IMG/VR virus record: IMGVR_UViG_3300006924_000033
Span: 1-49,553 of that record
Source of the DNA: a virus
DNA: 49,553 bases
Direction: 5' to 3' (one strand)
How positions within the stretch are numbered: position 1 is the stretch's first letter; the number at the start of each line of letters is the position of its first letter. Shown piece after piece: positions 39,991 through 48,168 of this stretch. Position numbers and translations under genes: made by a program. The notes beneath the pieces are model-generated. The model was not told the origin of the DNA. It saw only the letters and a program-made list of their open reading frames with translations, and did no database searches.

Positions 39991-41103
39991 ATGGCAATCA
40001 TAATGAACGCCAAAGGTACCTCGCAAAGTAGTTTTAGAATTGGAAAACGCGGTTCTAGAATTTACGGGACATCTGACGCACCTAGTGACGTTAGTAATAT
40101 CTCGACAGGTGATCTTTGGTTCGATTCAAGCAATACACTATTAAAAATTGCAACTGTATCAGGTGGTTCTGTAACATGGAATAAACTGACGGTAGGCGAT
40201 GCTGACACATTAGATAGCATTAATAGTACAAGTTTTGCTAGAATTGATACAGACAATACCTTTGCAAATGATATTACTATAACAGGTAATCTTACTGTAA
40301 ACGGTACACAGTCTATCATTAATACAGAAACTCTCAATATTGCTGACAATGAAATAGTTTTAAACAGCGACCTTCCATCAAACCAACCCGCAACTGCTAA
40401 CGCAGGAATATTAGTAAACAGAGGTAACGAAAGTAATGTTTATATTCGCTGGGACGAAGAAGAAGGCGAATGGACCGTAAATGGTCAAACGTTTAGTGCT
40501 GGTGCTTTTGTTGGTAACCTAAGTGGTAATGTAACAGGAAGTATAGCACCCAATGGAGCACCTAACGTTGTAAGAGCAAATACACTTATTGTAAACGGCA
40601 CTTACACTATGCCAACAGCAGATGGTAGTGCTAATCAAGTATTAACTACAGATGGTAGTGGTACAGTAAGTTTTGCTAATGTAGATGCTACACCAGGCGG
40701 CAGTAACACGCAAATTCAATATAACGATGAAGGTACATTCAATGGTTCATCAGCATTTACATATGATGAGTCAGAAGCAAAACTATCAGTAGGTGGTTCT
40801 GTTTCATCAATATTATTTGAAACTGTAAGCGATTACGGTGCAATTACAGCCTCAGTAACAGACAGTTTAGACTATGGTAATTTAACAGATTCAGTAGTTG
40901 CCCTAGTCAACAGTGACTATGGCGTTGTTGAAACAAGTGGAGGACCAGTTGAGTTTCCACGATATGCAGTATTATCAGTACCTGATGCATCTGCATACAT
41001 TGGGCATATGATATATGTAACCAATGAAACAGGAGGTCCAGTAATGGCATTTAGCGATGGCACTAACTGGAGAAGAGTAACAGACAGAGCAGTCATAAGT
41101 TAG
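39991..41103 (+). CDS. Fibre-type virion protein sharing modules with neighbours
   Basis: A 370-residue beta-rich protein. The N-terminal 60 residues (RIGKRGSRIYGTSDAP, then ISTGDLWFDSSNTLLKIATVSGGSVTW) contain the GDLW...W module seen in the collagen-like protein. Residues about 90-165 are the TVNG...GILVNRGNESNVYIRWDEEEGEW module shared with the protein at 35339. The last 40 residues end in a compact VSVPDASAYIGHMIYVTNETGGPVMAFSDGTNWRRV fold. It is transcribed from its own late promoter and is likely cotranscribed with the EF-hand membrane gene 12 bases downstream. Confidence 0.8.
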   Translation: MAIIMNAKGTSQSSFRIGKRGSRIYGTSDAPSDVSNISTGDLWFDSSNTLLKIATVSGGSVTWNKLTVGDADTLDSINSTSFARIDTDNTFANDITITGNLTVNGTQSIINTETLNIADNEIVLNSDLPSNQPATANAGILVNRGNESNVYIRWDEEEGEWTVNGQTFSAGAFVGNLSGNVTGSIAPNGAPNVVRANTLIVNGTYTMPTADGSANQVLTTDGSGTVSFANVDATPGGSNTQIQYNDEGTFNGSSAFTYDESEAKLSVGGSVSSILFETVSDYGAITASVTDSLDYGNLTDSVVALVNSDYGVVETSGGPVEFPRYAVLSVPDASAYIGHMIYVTNETGGPVMAFSDGTNWRRVTDRAVIS

Positions 41104-41115
41104 TAGGAGAACATA

Positions 41116-41442
41116 ATGGCAGAAGAAACAACAACAGCAGTACACCATCCGGCTGATACAAATGGAGATGGGAAAGTTTCAAAAGCAGAAGAGCAAATGT
41201 ACTTAGAGTTCAAAAGAAAAGAACTTGAAGATCTAGATGCAATGAGAGATGCTCAACGTAGCATGGCTTGGTTTGCACTAAGTGGTATGTTACTGTATCC
41301 TTTTGCAGTAGTAATAGCAGTATTGGCTGGCTTAAATCAAGCAAGTGAAATACTAGGTGACATGGCCGCTACATACTTTGTAGCAGTTGCCGGTATCGTT
41401 GCCGCCTTCTTTGGTGCTCAAGCATTTAGTAAAGGTAAGTAA
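41116..41442 (+). CDS. EF-hand membrane protein, holin candidate
   Basis: A 108-residue protein. A perfect 12-residue EF-hand loop, D14-x-N16-x-D18-G19-x-x-S22-x-x-E25, lies in the N-terminus (positions 1, 3, 5, 7 and 12 liganding), before a charged helix of about 25 residues. Two hydrophobic helices follow (about 49-70 and 84-104), with a short loop and a basic tail. The topology of two short helices with a cytoplasmic charged N-terminus is holin-like, and the gene follows a fibre gene in the late region. Calcium binding suggests its timing could respond to calcium; this is inference. Confidence 0.7.
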   Translation: MAEETTTAVHHPADTNGDGKVSKAEEQMYLEFKRKELEDLDAMRDAQRSMAWFALSGMLLYPFAVVIAVLAGLNQASEILGDMAATYFVAVAGIVAAFFGAQAFSKGK

Positions 41443-41447
41443 TTACT

Positions 41448-41753
41448 ATGGTAGATAAGGTAAGAAAACATTTTGTAAGGATTGTAGTTGAAAAGGAAAT
41501 ATCACGTGATGATATTGTTGACTTTTTTGACATAGTTCAAAGTGTTGTTCCTACCAAAGTATTTTCATCATTTGATGGTAGTGGCAATAAAGTTAAAGCA
41601 GAAGTAGTCCATTACGAATCAGATGATGTACAAGTGTACGAAGTATTAACTGAAGAAGATATTAGTGCTGAGGAAGGCACTAAAATTGCAGATATACTTG
41701 CAGAAGAATTAGATGTGGTCGATTGGGACTTTGAGGCCAGTACTGAATATTAG
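41448..41753 (+). CDS. Hypothetical acidic protein
   Basis: A 101-residue acidic protein (EVLTEEDISAEEGTKIADILAEELDVVDWDFEASTEY at the end). It shows a strand-helix-strand start and a helical end. No family is recognised. Its ATG follows the holin candidate by five bases, so it is likely in the same late transcript, and its 3' end overlaps the early promoter for the DsbA-like gene. Confidence 0.6.
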   Translation: MVDKVRKHFVRIVVEKEISRDDIVDFFDIVQSVVPTKVFSSFDGSGNKVKAEVVHYESDDVQVYEVLTEEDISAEEGTKIADILAEELDVVDWDFEASTEY

Positions 41754-41756
41754 TAC

Positions 41757-41785
41757 TTGACCACAATCTACTTTTTTAGTATAAT
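41757..41785 (+). promoter_or_regulatory. Sigma70-type early promoter before the DsbA-like gene
   Basis: TTGACC (41757-41762), 17 bases, TATAAT (41780-41785). Predicted start is about 41792. CAGGAT lies before the ATG at 41821. Confidence 0.85.
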
Positions 41786-41820
41786 ACTTAGATAATTAAT
41801 TACATACACACAGGATTATT

Positions 41821-42087
41821 ATGGCGTTCAATAAAACATTCAATCAAGAAGAAGTCGCAAGACTTAAAAAACTAGTTCAAGAAGGAGACCAAGTCCTTTA
41901 CGAAGTAGAATCACTCCAAGTAGGTTTAAGAGAAACTGTTAAAGCAATAGCAGAAGAAATGGATATTAAACCTGCAATCCTTATGAAAGCAGTTAAAGTT
42001 GCTCATAAGGCATCATTTACTGACGAAACAGACAAGTTTGATGCACTAGAAACTATTCTAGCCGCAGTCGGTAAAGATCACTTATAA
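41821..42087 (+). CDS. DsbA-like double-stranded-DNA-binding protein
   Basis: An 88-residue protein with a helical start, then MDIKPAILMKAVKVAHKASFTDETDKFDALETIL. The layout resembles T4 DsbA and its cyanophage homologues, small late-transcription DNA-binding proteins of about 90 residues. The match is by pattern and setting, not by clear identity. It is expressed from its own early promoter just upstream of the gp43 operon. The possible link to late promoter function is interesting here because of the many late boxes. Confidence 0.55.
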   Translation: MAFNKTFNQEEVARLKKLVQEGDQVLYEVESLQVGLRETVKAIAEEMDIKPAILMKAVKVAHKASFTDETDKFDALETILAAVGKDHL

Positions 42088-42113
42088 AACAGGACCAATA
42101 AACTAAAAACAGG

Positions 42114-42141
42114 TTGACAATATAGTTCTATCTGTTATACT
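42114..42141 (+). promoter_or_regulatory. Sigma70-type early promoter before the gp43 operon (leaderless geometry)
   Basis: TTGACA (42114-42119), 16 bases, TATACT (42136-42141). Counting six bases to +1 reaches 42148, the A of the next ATG. Confidence 0.8.
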
Positions 42142-42147
42142 ACTAAT

Positions 42148-42408
42148 ATGAGTCTGACTGTAGAAAAGGTATATTTATTTGACATGCAATGGACAGATGA
42201 TGCTGACTATGAGCACATCTTCGAAGATCGCCTGCATGACACAATGATTCCTTTCTTTGCATTTGGTGAAGAAGCAACCTTTTCTAGAGAAGTAGACTAT
42301 ACAAGCAGTTATAAACCAGTAGCAAAAATATATGCAAAGTTTATAACAGAGGCAAGCAAATATAAATTTATGTTAAAATATTCGGACAAATTAAATGAGT
42401 TACGTTGA
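42148..42408 (+). CDS. Small early protein upstream of gp43
   Basis: An 86-residue acidic and aromatic protein (FDMQWTDDADYEHIFEDRLHDTMIPFFAFGE), with a basic helix at the end (AKFITEASKYKFMLKYSDKLNEL). No family is recognised. Its mRNA is predicted to start at the A of its own ATG. It overlaps the DNA polymerase gene by 14 bases and may couple or regulate polymerase translation. Confidence 0.65.
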   Translation: MSLTVEKVYLFDMQWTDDADYEHIFEDRLHDTMIPFFAFGEEATFSREVDYTSSYKPVAKIYAKFITEASKYKFMLKYSDKLNELR

Positions 42409-45100
42409 CGCAGTTTTTGAACAGAACAAAGGCATAGTAAGAGTCGTTGAACGTACTAAAGAGGGCGAACGCAAGATTATTGATCACCCTATGCGATACT
42501 ACTTTTATGTAGATGATCCTAAAGGCAAACAGCATAGTGTGTATGGCGACCCAGTAAGTAAGATTACAGCAAACAATTGGAAAGACTTTAAACGTAATGT
42601 TGCATTGTATCAAAACAAACGCACATATGAAAGTGATCTAAAACCTGTAAACAGAGTATTAGCAGATCATTACTTGGGCATGGATGCACCAGACTTACAC
42701 AAATGCTTTTTTGATATCGAGGTAGACTTTGATCCAGATAGAGGTTATAGTTCTCCTGAAGATGCATTTATGCCTATTACCAGTATCAGTGTTTACTTAG
42801 ACTGGATGGATAAGATTGTTTGTTTAGCAGTTCCGCCTAAGACACTTAATTGGGAACAAGCACAAAAGATAGCAGATAATGTAGGCGACACTATATTGTT
42901 TGGTAATGAAAAAGCAATGTTAGATGCTTTTCTTAGTCTCATAGATGATGCAGATATATTGAGTGGTTGGAACAGTGAAGGTTATGATATTCCTTATACT
43001 GTAAACAGAATTATCAAAGTGTTAGGTAAAAGCGAAACAAGACGTCTGTGTTTACTAGACAAAAACGTGATTAAAAGAGAATATGTTAATCACGGTAGAG
43101 AAACACAAACATATGACTTAGTAGGTCGTGTACACTTAGACTATATGCAACTGTACAGAAAGTATAACTATGAAGAGCGTCATAGTTACAGACTAGACTA
43201 CATTGGTGAAATGGAAGTAGGTGAAAAGAAAGTTGTGTATGATGGTAGTTTAGACAGACTATACAATCACGACTTTGAACTGTTCTTAGAGTATAACATA
43301 CAAGACACAATGCTACTTAAGAAACTAGATGATAAGTTGCAGTTTATAAGTCTTGCCAGTGAGATTGCACATCAAAATACAGTATTACTTCCAGTAACAA
43401 TGGGTGCGGTACAGACTATTGACCAAGCAATAGTTAATGAAGCACACAGACGTGGCATGGTTGTTCCTGATAGAAATAGAACTAAAGATTCAGATAACCC
43501 ATGGGGGCATACAGTAGCAGGTGCCTATGTGGCATTTCCTAAGAAAGGTATGCATGAATGGGTAGGGTCGATGGACATAAACAGTCTGTATCCTAGTGTC
43601 ATTAGAGCATTGAATATGGCTCCTGAAACTATTGTAGGACAACTAAGGCAAGAGTACACAGATAAAGAAATTACAGAAAAAATGCAAATAGAAAAGAAAT
43701 CATTTGCAGATGCATGGGCAGGTAAGTTTGGTACTAATGAATATGAAATGGTTATGGCTAAAGATGTTGACAAGCCACTTATATTAGACTTAGAAGACAA
43801 AAGAGAAATTAGTGTTAAAGGTGCTGACGTGTATAACATGCTGTTTAATAGCGAGGAGCCATGGTGCATTAGTGCAAATGGTACTGTATATAGAACAGAC
43901 GTACAAGGTATTATACCCGGTCTATTAGAGAAATGGTATTCAGAGAGACAAGAATTACAGGCTAAAAAGAAACAAGCAACAACACCAGAGGACATAGCAT
44001 TCTGGGATAAGAGACAGTTAGTTAGAAAAATTTTACTTAACAGTACATATGGTGCTATTTGTAATCCAGGTAGTAGGTTCTTTGACCATAGAATAGGACA
44101 AAGTACAACACTCACTGGTAGAGCAATTACTAGACACATGGGAGCAGAAACAAACAAAATGTTGACTGGCGAATATGATCACACAGGCGATACTATTGTT
44201 TATGGTGATACTGACTCTGTATATTTTAGTGCTCATGAAATTAGTAAAAAGCAAGATATTGAGTTAGACATGGATAGTGCTATTGCATTATATGATAATA
44301 TTTCAGATACAGTTAGTGACTCTTTCCCTTCATTTGCTAAACAGGCCTTTAACATTTCTACTAGTCAAGGTAATATACTTAAAGCAGGTAGAGAAGTTGT
44401 TGGTAGAGCAGGTATCTTTATTACTAAGAAAAGGTATGCTATCAATGTATTAGACTTAGAAGGTTGGCAACCAGAAGGCGGAAAACTTAAAGTAATGGGC
44501 CTAGATCTTAAGAGATCAGACACACCTGAGTTTGTGCAAGACTTCTTAAGTGACATACTAGGGCAGACACTAAACGGTGACGGTGAAACAAAAGTACTTG
44601 CAAGTGTAAGAGAGTTTAAGAAGGAGTTCAAAGCAATGGACTCTTGGAAGAAAGGTATGCCTAAAAGGGTAAACAACTTAACATATTACACAGAAGCATA
44701 CAATAAAGCATTCAGTATGAACAAGAGTGCTAGTCTTTACAAGTTAGAAAAACTCAAAGACGAAAAGAAAGTAATGATTCCTGGGCATGTTAGAGCAAGT
44801 ATTAACTGGAATAACATGTTAAAAGCAAACAGTGATCAATACAGTATGCAAATAACAGATGGTATGAAAGTAATTGTGTGCAGGTTAAAGAGTAATGCAA
44901 TGGGTTATACAAGTATTGCATACCCAACAGATGAAATGCATATACCAGATTGGTTTAAACAACTGCCTTTTGATGACGATGCAATGGAAGAGGCAGTAGT
45001 TGATAAGAAAGTAGAAAACTTATTGAATGTACTAAAATGGGATTTGTCGCAGACAGATACTAGTAATACATTCCATAGTTTATTTGATTTTGATGATTAA
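42395..45100 (+). CDS. 43: Family B DNA polymerase, gp43-like
   Basis: A 901-residue protein (T4 gp43 898). The proofreading site begins with Exo I FDIEVD (Asp107, Glu109), and WNSEGYDIPYTVNR is the next exonuclease segment. Palm motif A is DINSLYPSVIR near 394, the fingers motif B lies in KILLNSTYGAIC near residue 545, and motif C is YGDTDS at 603-608. Replicates phage DNA with the gp44 loader and gp45 clamp encoded in this window. It overlaps the small gene before it. A 90-base gap with hairpins separates it from gp45. Confidence 0.97.
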   Translation: MSYVDAVFEQNKGIVRVVERTKEGERKIIDHPMRYYFYVDDPKGKQHSVYGDPVSKITANNWKDFKRNVALYQNKRTYESDLKPVNRVLADHYLGMDAPDLHKCFFDIEVDFDPDRGYSSPEDAFMPITSISVYLDWMDKIVCLAVPPKTLNWEQAQKIADNVGDTILFGNEKAMLDAFLSLIDDADILSGWNSEGYDIPYTVNRIIKVLGKSETRRLCLLDKNVIKREYVNHGRETQTYDLVGRVHLDYMQLYRKYNYEERHSYRLDYIGEMEVGEKKVVYDGSLDRLYNHDFELFLEYNIQDTMLLKKLDDKLQFISLASEIAHQNTVLLPVTMGAVQTIDQAIVNEAHRRGMVVPDRNRTKDSDNPWGHTVAGAYVAFPKKGMHEWVGSMDINSLYPSVIRALNMAPETIVGQLRQEYTDKEITEKMQIEKKSFADAWAGKFGTNEYEMVMAKDVDKPLILDLEDKREISVKGADVYNMLFNSEEPWCISANGTVYRTDVQGIIPGLLEKWYSERQELQAKKKQATTPEDIAFWDKRQLVRKILLNSTYGAICNPGSRFFDHRIGQSTTLTGRAITRHMGAETNKMLTGEYDHTGDTIVYGDTDSVYFSAHEISKKQDIELDMDSAIALYDNISDTVSDSFPSFAKQAFNISTSQGNILKAGREVVGRAGIFITKKRYAINVLDLEGWQPEGGKLKVMGLDLKRSDTPEFVQDFLSDILGQTLNGDGETKVLASVREFKKEFKAMDSWKKGMPKRVNNLTYYTEAYNKAFSMNKSASLYKLEKLKDEKKVMIPGHVRASINWNNMLKANSDQYSMQITDGMKVIVCRLKSNAMGYTSIAYPTDEMHIPDWFKQLPFDDDAMEEAVVDKKVENLLNVLKWDLSQTDTSNTFHSLFDFDD

Positions 45101-45190
45101 CTTGGTCGTTAGGTATCAAACGGCCAGGATTTATAAACTTTTTAGGTGTAAAGGCCTAAATAATAACTTTAATATAAGAGGTGACAACAT
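45101..45190 (+). promoter_or_regulatory. Intergenic region with two hairpins before gp45
   Basis: TGGTCGTT (45103-45110) pairs with AACGGCCA (45119-45126) over eight bases including one wobble, and TTTAGG (45141-45146) pairs with CCTAAA (45155-45160). A weak late-like CCTAAATA (45155-45162) overlaps the second stem. GAGGTG before ATG 45191 is a good ribosome site. These may regulate clamp translation, as T4 RegA or gp43 do on RNA hairpins, but this is inference. Confidence 0.4.
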
Positions 45191-45934
45191 ATGATAAAAG
45201 ATATATTTAAAGACATACTAAGGCATACTCACGCCTTAGGTTTTATTGAAATGGTTAAGATTAGTGGCGATGAGTCGTCTACTACAATTGAAGCCATGGA
45301 TGCAGACAAAACTGTTATCCTGCAAGGTAAACTACATAATCCTGTAGCAGACTTTGTAGATCAAACAGTAGGTCTTAGCAGAATGAGTGTACTAGATGGA
45401 TATTTAAAATTTCCAGGTTTTGTAGACGAAGGTTCTGAAGTAAGTGTAGAAACACAGAGCAGAAACGGAGATGACATACCTGTACAAATTAGTTTTAAAA
45501 GTGCAGAAGGACACACTGGTAGTTACAGATTTATGTTAGCAGATGTAATTAATCAGCAACTAAAATCTGTTACAATGAAAGAGATCCCATGGGACGTTAC
45601 TATTGTGCCATCACAGAAGAACTTAAAAGACTTAGGTTACTTCAATGGTGTGTTAGGTGGTTTTGAACCTGTGTTCTCTCCAAGTACAGAAGATGGTGCA
45701 TTATATTTTAGCATTGGCGAAGGTGCCGGTGATAAAGGTAAATTACCAATCAACAACAATGTCGATGGCGAACTATCCGGTAACTGGAAATGGGAAATTG
45801 ATAAAGCACTAAGCATTCTAAGACTAAGCGATAGTGCTAATTGTACTGTTAGTTTTGCTAATGCAGGTGCAATGCAAATTGTTATTGACAGTGGTTTAGG
45901 CGAATACAAATACATATTACCTGCTAAGAGTTAA
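45191..45934 (+). CDS. 45: Sliding clamp, gp45-like
   Basis: A 247-residue clamp (T4 gp45 228) with family-typical patterns: a helical start (DIFKDILRHTHALGFIEMVKISG), then alternating beta and helix, and the C-terminal half (SANCTVSFANAGAMQIVIDSGLGEYKYILPAKS). The trimeric ring keeps polymerase on DNA and, in T4, is also the mobile enhancer of late transcription through gp33/gp55. That link makes it a candidate coupling factor for the late boxes found in this genome. It follows gp43 after a structured 90-base spacer and precedes the transglycosylase by two bases. Confidence 0.9.
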   Translation: MIKDIFKDILRHTHALGFIEMVKISGDESSTTIEAMDADKTVILQGKLHNPVADFVDQTVGLSRMSVLDGYLKFPGFVDEGSEVSVETQSRNGDDIPVQISFKSAEGHTGSYRFMLADVINQQLKSVTMKEIPWDVTIVPSQKNLKDLGYFNGVLGGFEPVFSPSTEDGALYFSIGEGAGDKGKLPINNNVDGELSGNWKWEIDKALSILRLSDSANCTVSFANAGAMQIVIDSGLGEYKYILPAKS

Positions 45935-45936
45935 AC

Positions 45937-47478
45937 ATGACAGAAGACTTAGGAAAGAAGCACCAGGATTGGGCAGTTTACCTGCCTGCTATTAGTGGCT
46001 TCTATGTAACACAATTACAAAAGATGAATGCTAATCCAAGTGAATGGAGATGTCCTGAAGGCTTTGAAAAAGGCACACAAGGCATGAACTTCCTTGATCC
46101 TGAGAATAGTTATTATCATTATCCATGGGGTCTATACTCCGGTGGACACGCACACTTAGATCCTGTAAAAAGTGACGAACGTGAACCAATGATACAAGGC
46201 AGAGACCGTAGCAAAACAATGATACTAGGAGACTCAGGTGGTTTCCAACTTGCTACTGGTGTTATTAAAATGGATTGGAGTAATGCAAAAGATCCCAATG
46301 ACCCTGCTAGAACAGAGTTTTGTAATAAGATACTTACGTGGTTAGAGCATACAGCAGACTGGAGTATGACATTAGATGTTCCTGCTTTTGCGGCAGTTGG
46401 TAAACTAAGTGAAAGAACAGGACTTACAGAATTTCAAGACACACTAGATATTAGTCTACTTAATTTAGACTATTTTATGAGGAACAGAACACCAGGTGCT
46501 ACCAAGTTCTTAAATGTGTTAAGTGGTAGTAACGAAGAAAATAGCAAACAATGGTATGATGCTGTAAAGCATTTTTCCAATAAAAGTTTTGTGCAAGAAG
46601 CATACGGTGATGAGAATAGAACCTTAGAAGGTTACGCATTCGCTGGTATCAATATGAAACACATGTATAGTGTGTTAAGTAGACTATTGGATCTTAGAGA
46701 AGATGGTTTACTTGAAGGTAAGGATTGGATACACTTCTTGGGTACTGGACGCCTTAATTGGGCATGTCACCTTACTAGTATCCAAAGACAGTTGAGAAAA
46801 TATGACAATCCTAATATTACACTATCATTTGATGCGGCATCACCTTTTGTTAATACAGCATATGGCCAAACCTACACACATAATGAGTTTAGAGCCAAGC
46901 GATTCGGATACTTTATGGATAGAGCATTCGATAACAAAGATCTCAAAGGATCAAAGATGCCTATGCCTTTTGCACATTCCCCTATAATGAGTAGACTTAC
47001 AGTTGGTGACATCTGTGTTTTAGGACATGGTGATGTTAATAGGAATGGTAAAGAGACTACAACTAGTTGGGACACACTAAGTTATGCACTTTATATGGGT
47101 CATAGTGTTTACAATCACATTACAGCAACGCAAGAAGCAAACAGACTTGCTGATATGGAAAAACACAGAACACCTACACATTGGAAGAACTGGAAGAAGG
47201 TAAAAGGCAGTAGTGTGAGCAATGAAACTTCTCCTTATGTACCAGGTACTATTTTGATGTTCGATAGTTTTGCAGAAGAAGTGTTAGATCCAAATAACAC
47301 CAATGCAAGACAAATGTTAGAAGATAACAAAGAATTTTTAAAAGAGATTAGTTTCTCAGACGGTAGTGCTGAGCAAACTACATTTGGTTCGTTATTCGAA
47401 ACAGAAGAATACGAGTCAGGTGACAGTGAAGCAGACATGCAAGAAGATATAATGAGGGCCGATTATGACGGAGAATAA
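45937..47478 (+). CDS. DpdA/TGT-like 7-deazaguanine transglycosylase
   Basis: A 513-residue protein related to tRNA-guanine transglycosylases. The substrate-binding Asp is D99 in ILGDSGGFQLATG (the TGT DSGGFQ motif), and the probable nucleophile is D299 in LSFDAASPF, where TGT has its catalytic Asp. IHFLGTGRLNWACHLTSIQRQL lies between. It exceeds TGT length (about 380). DNA-type relatives (DpdA) replace guanine by a 7-deazaguanine in phage genomes and protect against restriction. Whether the target is tRNA or DNA cannot be told. It is cotranscribed with gp45. Confidence 0.8.
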   Translation: MTEDLGKKHQDWAVYLPAISGFYVTQLQKMNANPSEWRCPEGFEKGTQGMNFLDPENSYYHYPWGLYSGGHAHLDPVKSDEREPMIQGRDRSKTMILGDSGGFQLATGVIKMDWSNAKDPNDPARTEFCNKILTWLEHTADWSMTLDVPAFAAVGKLSERTGLTEFQDTLDISLLNLDYFMRNRTPGATKFLNVLSGSNEENSKQWYDAVKHFSNKSFVQEAYGDENRTLEGYAFAGINMKHMYSVLSRLLDLREDGLLEGKDWIHFLGTGRLNWACHLTSIQRQLRKYDNPNITLSFDAASPFVNTAYGQTYTHNEFRAKRFGYFMDRAFDNKDLKGSKMPMPFAHSPIMSRLTVGDICVLGHGDVNRNGKETTTSWDTLSYALYMGHSVYNHITATQEANRLADMEKHRTPTHWKNWKKVKGSSVSNETSPYVPGTILMFDSFAEEVLDPNNTNARQMLEDNKEFLKEISFSDGSAEQTTFGSLFETEEYESGDSEADMQEDIMRADYDGE

Positions 47479-47662
47479 AGCATACAGTGGTACATACACA
47501 TTCGAAGGGCATGACGTACAATTTCATGTGTTGGAGAATGGTGCAACAATGGAAATAGTAGAAACTAAAGACGGTAAAACAATGCCTGTTAGACTTGTAG
47601 ACCTTGAAGAAGGTGTAGACTTTCAGGATAAGTTAATTAAATGGGGGTACACTAGTTACTAA
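47465..47662 (+). CDS. Small hypothetical protein
   Basis: A 65-residue acidic, beta-rich protein (SGTYTFEGHDVQFHVLENGATMEIVETKDGKTMPVRLVDLEEG). The family is not recognised. It overlaps the transglycosylase gene by 14 bases and shares a base with the next gene, so the group is coupled. An accessory role in the same modification pathway is possible from position only. Confidence 0.6.
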   Translation: MTENKAYSGTYTFEGHDVQFHVLENGATMEIVETKDGKTMPVRLVDLEEGVDFQDKLIKWGYTSY

Positions 47663-48168
47663 TGGATAGAGAAGGACACGAAGACGTAAAGTTTTTTGTT
47701 GGTACTGAGGTAGAGCAATCTCCTGCATACGGACAAAAAACATTATTTGTAGTTGGTTATCAGCCTAAGGAAGAAATACTTGCTAGGGCATTAAACAGCG
47801 GGTGTCCACATATCTATTTGGGTGCCAACCAAAGTTTCAACCCTCCAACTGATAAGGATTGGCAGGGTTGGGACGAACTTATTACTGGACTTTTAAAAGA
47901 TGATATTTGGATTACGTTAGACTTTGATGTTAGTTTAGCAGAAAGAGTATTAGAATGTGGCTGGACTGAGTATAGTACATTTATACCAATGATTAGTGTT
48001 AAGTTACCTTACATTAATCAATTTAACTACAATGCTACACTTAAACTAGATGACAAAGACTTTAAAGCAACTAATCCAGGTGTTTGGTGTCATAGTTTAC
48101 ATGAACTACAAAATAGAAAAGGATTTACAGACTGGACAAAATATACCAAAGACGAGGTTATTGATTAA
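47662..48168 (+). CDS. Conserved-looking hypothetical protein
   Basis: A 168-residue alpha/beta protein with conserved-looking parts: FVVGYQPKEEILARALNSGCPHIYLG and ILECGWTEYSTFIPMISVKLPYINQFNYNATLKLDDKDF, ending in a Trp-rich VWCHSLHELQNRKGFTDWTKY stretch. I cannot place it in a family. It sits between the transglycosylase and the alternative oxidase genes with one-base overlaps. The position next to a DpdA-like gene makes a part in nucleobase modification possible but unproven. Confidence 0.6.
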   Translation: MDREGHEDVKFFVGTEVEQSPAYGQKTLFVVGYQPKEEILARALNSGCPHIYLGANQSFNPPTDKDWQGWDELITGLLKDDIWITLDFDVSLAERVLECGWTEYSTFIPMISVKLPYINQFNYNATLKLDDKDFKATNPGVWCHSLHELQNRKGFTDWTKYTKDEVID

